A stretch of 64,000 nucleotides of DNA. Origin: Acidimicrobiia bacterium. Lineage in GTDB: Bacteria; Acidobacteriota; Vicinamibacteria; Vicinamibacterales; CAVVIG01. The stretch is taken from assembly GCA_016871175.1 (NCBI GenBank), contig VFZL01000001.1, forward strand, positions 192,218 through 256,217, read 5' to 3'. The position numbers and the translations under genes were made by a program. The notes under the pieces were generated by a model. It made no database searches. It saw nothing but the letters and a program-made list of their open reading frames with translations, and was not told the origin of the DNA. Shown here piece by piece: positions 61,004 to 64,000 of this stretch (the stretch's first letter is position 1; each line of letters opens with the position of its first letter).

Positions 61004-61994
61004 CCCGTTCGTTGGCCCGTTCGGCGCTCAGGATGTTTGGCATCGCGTGGTTGCCTTCGTGGCACGCGTACTCGAAGATCGCGCCGTCAATCCGCTGCAT
61101 CGGGGTGGACGCGGTCCACGGACGCGTATAGACCTCAGGCGCGTCGACCGTGAATTGATAATCGATGGTGTCAGGCCCGGTCCGCCGGAACCGCTCTGTC
61201 AATCTGACCGAGGCACCGACGGCAAACAATGCACCGCCAGGGTCGAACGCTTTGTCGTTCACGTTGCGGGTTTCGACGACGAGCGTGTCGCCTTCCCAGC
61301 GGCCCCGCGAGTCGCCCAGCCACTGCTGAATCGTACTCGGCAGATGCGGGCGACCGTCGATCGGGATGATCCGCGCATCGTGAATCATCTCCGCCACCAG
61401 GACGACGTGCGTTTGTGTCTGCAGGATCTGATAGTTGTGGTTGTAGAAGCCCGGCATCATCACACCGGGGACGCCTCGCGTGATGCAGCGATCGTAGGCG
61501 CTCCGGTCCAGCCACGAATCAGCGGGATGATCCTTCCGCCTGGCGGTTTGGGCATCGAGCCGTGCCTTGCCGGCCGGCGTCATCGCGGGGAACTTGCCGT
61601 CCGGCGGGTCGATGATCAGGGAGGTGCGGTTGTTGAGCGCGCCGCGCTCCATCCAGAATTCGTTATACGCCCCGACGTTGCCGGCCGACCGCCGGTCGAA
61701 GCTCACGCGCGCCGCGACTTCGGCACTGCGCTTGCCTCGCTCATCCTCCGTCAGCTCGGCTTTGCCGGCCAGATCGTCCGGACGCTCGAGTGGCGTCGTG
61801 GTCGTATTGGTCCACACGCCCTGCAGATCGGGGTGTCCCCAGGACGTGCGAAGTGACGAGCCCTTCGGCGAGCCACCTTGCGACGGCGTGCGCCGATCAG
61901 CCGTCTGCCCTCCCGCCGCGATCGGTGAAGCCAGCGCAGCCAGAAAGACGATCGAGATAACCCGTGCGGAGCTGATGCGTGAGGCGTGCGCCAT
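60993..61994 (-). CDS. Exported DLQGVW-type protein, paralogue 2
   Basis: About 333 residues from ATG 61994 with a signal peptide (~1-28). The core follows paralogue 1 closely: HPDLQGVWTNTTTTPLERPD, SLIIDPPDGKFPAMTP, MIHDARIIPIDGRPH, WLGDSRGRWEGDTLVVETRN and EYACHEGNHAMPNIL. Unknown function. The stop overlaps the MpaB gene; the long open frame upstream of 61994 has no conserved sequence. Confidence 0.8.
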   Translation of the reverse strand: MAHASRISSARVISIVFLAALASPIAAGGQTADRRTPSQGGSPKGSSLRTSWGHPDLQGVWTNTTTTPLERPDDLAGKAELTEDERGKRSAEVAARVSFDRRSAGNVGAYNEFWMERGALNNRTSLIIDPPDGKFPAMTPAGKARLDAQTARRKDHPADSWLDRSAYDRCITRGVPGVMMPGFYNHNYQILQTQTHVVLVAEMIHDARIIPIDGRPHLPSTIQQWLGDSRGRWEGDTLVVETRNVNDKAFDPGGALFAVGASVRLTERFRRTGPDTIDYQFTVDAPEVYTRPWTASTPMQRIDGAIFEYACHEGNHAMPNILSAERANERDGK

Positions 61995-62196
61995 ACCTAC
62001 CTCCGATTCGCGCCCATTATCGCCGATGGCGCCGGCCCGCGACGGTGAGCGCCGACGAAAAACCCATCCCGGGCCGGAGACGGTCGAGGTCGGCCGCTGC
62101 GGCGCGAAGTTCCCGCTCGACGCGGACGACGTCCAGCGACTATGGTTACTGCTGGGCATCGAGGCGAGCCTACTCGCCGGGGAGGAGGCGATCGGT

Positions 62197-63813
62197 ATGG
62201 TCCGGAGTCTGGGCGTTTCGGCGGGGCTGTGTGCGATCCTCCTCGCGGGAGTGTCCGTGCCAGCCGCGGCGGTCGATCCTGACGTGCGGTTGGTCGCGGC
62301 CGCGGCCGCCCAGGACAGAGCGGCGGTACGCGCGCTGCTCAAGGCGGGCGTCAACGTCAATGCTCCTCGCGCCGACGGGGCGACGGCATTGCTCTGGGCC
62401 GCGCACTGGAACGACTTGGAGATGGTCAATCTCCTGCTCGCGGCCGGCGCCGACGTGAACGCGGCCGACGATCACGGCGTCACATCGCTCGCCCGAGCGG
62501 CCGAGAACGCGGACCTCGCCATGATCGAGCGGCTGCTCAAGGCGAAGGCGAATCCCAATCTGGCCCAGGCCAGCGGTCGGACGCCCCTGATGATCGCGGC
62601 CAGGACCGGCAACGTCGCAGTGGTCAAGACGCTGTTGGCTCATGGCGCGAACGTCAATGCCGAGACGCTGTTCGAGAAGAACACGGCACTGATGTGGGCC
62701 ATCACCGAAGGGCACGACGACATCGCCAGCGTTCTCGTGGAAGGGCATGCTGACGTCCGGACCGCGTCGGCGCGAGGCTTCACGCCGCTGATGTACGCCG
62801 CCAGGACCGGCAACATCGCCATCGCCAAGATGCTGCTGGCGGCCGGCGCACGAGTCAACGACACGGCGCCCGACGGCACCCACGTCTTGCCGTTCGCCAT
62901 CGACAGTGGCCAGGTCGACTTCGCGCTGTTCCTGCTCGAATATGGTGCCGACCCGAATGGGGGGATGGGTGGTGTTCGGGCGCTGCACACGGCTGCCGGC
63001 AACGCTGGCTTGTGGCTGGCCGATTGGTACCGCTCGCACGGTGTGGGCGGCCAATTCGCCCCGATCGCCGGCGTGCGTCTTCCCCCCGCGCGACGAGCGT
63101 TGTTGGTGAAGGCGCTTCTGGCGCGCGGCGCGGACCCGAACGCGCGGACCACCACGTCGGCGATGCAGATGTTCTACATCGGGCACCCGAAGAAGGGCGC
63201 GTTCGAGCCCTTCGCGTGTGGGACCGGCGATCTGGTTGGCGCGACGCCTCTTTGGGTGGCGGCCAACGCGGCGAGCGCGAATCAGTTGCAGCTCGAGTTG
63301 GAGTTTGTTGTTGCTGGGACGGAAGGTGCCGGGGAGGTCCTGCAGGGGCTGCTCGATGGAGGCGCCGATGTCCGAATACCGACCGTGGACGGCACCACGC
63401 CGCTCATGGCGGCGGCAGGGCTCGGCGGCGCCACGTTCACCCCGGGTCGACAACGGGGCTTCCGGGTGGCCGGTGCTGAGGAGGCCGTCAAGCGGCTCGT
63501 GGAGGCCGGTGCCGACGTCAATGCGGTCAACGAGGCGGATTTCACAGCGCTCCATGGTGCCGCCATGCGCGGCCTGAACGAAGTGGTGCAGTATCTGGTG
63601 GAGCACGGCGCTCGGATCGACGCCCGCGACTTCCGCGGCCGCACGGCATACCGCCTCGCCGAGGGTGCCAAGCAGTCGTTTCAATTCCAAGCGTTTCCGG
63701 AGACCGCGGCGCTGCTGAAGCAGCTTGGTGCGGATCCGTCGCTTGGCATCCCCGGGGCGGTGCACGAACGGTTGCGTGACGTCGCATCCGAGACCAGCGC
63801 CGGCCAGCCCTGA
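62197..63813 (+). CDS. Exported ankyrin-repeat protein, paralogue 2
   Basis: A 538-residue protein from ATG 62197 with GGAGGAGG upstream and a signal peptide (~1-25). It has ~12 ankyrin units in the same layout as 47920-49542, including a first unit LLKAGVNVNAPRADGATALL, a central non-repeat stretch (WYRSHGVGGQFAPIAGVRLP near 275) and a final TAALLKQLGADPS. Both lack enzymatic motifs. No cytochrome gene follows within the window edge. Confidence 0.9.
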   Translation: MVRSLGVSAGLCAILLAGVSVPAAAVDPDVRLVAAAAAQDRAAVRALLKAGVNVNAPRADGATALLWAAHWNDLEMVNLLLAAGADVNAADDHGVTSLARAAENADLAMIERLLKAKANPNLAQASGRTPLMIAARTGNVAVVKTLLAHGANVNAETLFEKNTALMWAITEGHDDIASVLVEGHADVRTASARGFTPLMYAARTGNIAIAKMLLAAGARVNDTAPDGTHVLPFAIDSGQVDFALFLLEYGADPNGGMGGVRALHTAAGNAGLWLADWYRSHGVGGQFAPIAGVRLPPARRALLVKALLARGADPNARTTTSAMQMFYIGHPKKGAFEPFACGTGDLVGATPLWVAANAASANQLQLELEFVVAGTEGAGEVLQGLLDGGADVRIPTVDGTTPLMAAAGLGGATFTPGRQRGFRVAGAEEAVKRLVEAGADVNAVNEADFTALHGAAMRGLNEVVQYLVEHGARIDARDFRGRTAYRLAEGAKQSFQFQAFPETAALLKQLGADPSLGIPGAVHERLRDVASETSAGQP

Positions 63814-64000
63814 CGCGAATCGCGTCGGGCCGGGTGGGATTGCTGCTGGTGCTCGAACCGTTCCCCGCGTGCGCGTACGACTGTTCGTCAACAAGCGACT
63901 CGGCGTCCCTGTGGCGTCGTCGACAGGAGCGGTTGGTTGAGCACGCCCTCGACGCCGCGAACTTTCCGGGCGTCGCCGATTGCCCAACTGTCGCGTCGGC
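63814..64000. other. Window edge, 187 bases
   Basis: No gene is firmly supported. A minus-strand frame entering at 64000 and ending at 63888 (WAIGDARKVRGVEGVLNQPL) might be the C-terminus of a gene outside the window. Confidence 0.2.

Noticed and set aside
1-64000. CRISPR array, rRNA, tRNA, prophage or insertion sequence
   Set aside because: No regularly spaced repeats, tRNA-like cloverleaf arms, rRNA motifs, transposase or integrase signatures were seen by eye; a covariance-model scan would be needed for certainty.

Overview
The window is high-GC bacterial chromosome with dense genes on both strands. Its gene content points to Acidobacteriota, probably a Vicinamibacteria-like soil lineage: exported ankyrin protein + DUF1592 cytochrome + DUF1552 operon, PQQ-dehydrogenase remnant, exported 'DLQGVW' proteins, CarboxypepD-type TonB receptor, DUF5335 and DinB proteins. 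This is inferred from family content; no rRNA or tRNA gene was seen. There is no sign of phage, integrase, insertion sequence or CRISPR.

Layout. 1-4.8 kb: a TlpA-like lipoprotein, then a sulfur-assimilation operon (TauE-like exporter, cysD, cysN) preceded by what looks like a complete cysteine attenuator: a 33-codon leader peptide with four consecutive Cys codons, an antiterminator segment and an intrinsic terminator. 4.8-9.5 kb: a FadL-type porin remnant and a tightly overlapping hydrolase / membrane Mur ligase / D-Ala-D-Ala-ligase-like operon. 9.5-17.3 kb: hybrid kinase, ACT-domain protein, variant IMP dehydrogenase, LLM oxidoreductase, AI-2E-type permease, zinc-ribbon protein. 17.3-21.1 kb: exported VOC protein and TonB receptor. 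21-28.1 kb: an unusual cluster of membrane sulfatase-like protein, CDP-alcohol phosphatidyltransferase, MDR dehydrogenase, a 6-pyruvoyl-tetrahydropterin-synthase homologue lacking its catalytic residues, glycosyltransferase, methyltransferase and RibD-type reductase. 28-36.3 kb: peptidase E, amidase, SDR, small proteins, a GT2 and a FIST-kinase pair. 36.3-47.8 kb: a MASE1-like hybrid kinase, membrane proteins, a Rieske/cytochrome b operon with a fused FAD/Fe-S oxidoreductase, a thiolase and an MNT/HEPN remnant. 47.9-64 kb: ankyrin-DUF1592-DUF1552 operon, exported methyltransferase, aldose epimerase, two DLQGVW paralogues, cyclase, MpaB-type oxygenase and a second ankyrin protein.

A striking general feature is the number of open reading frames broken by one base or one stop codon: all three histidine kinases, the cytochrome b, the zinc-ribbon protein, the SDR, the DinB protein and the cyclase. 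Several lesions lie in short G/C runs and conserved sequence resumes immediately afterwards, so many are probably sequencing or assembly errors (for example a long-read or metagenome assembly). The FadL, PQQ and HEPN cases lack whole segments and look like genuine gene decay.

The two most promising leads are the polycysteine attenuator in front of the sulfur operon and the pterin-synthase-like/glycosyltransferase/RibD/CDP-alcohol cluster, which looks like an uncharacterised biosynthetic pathway.
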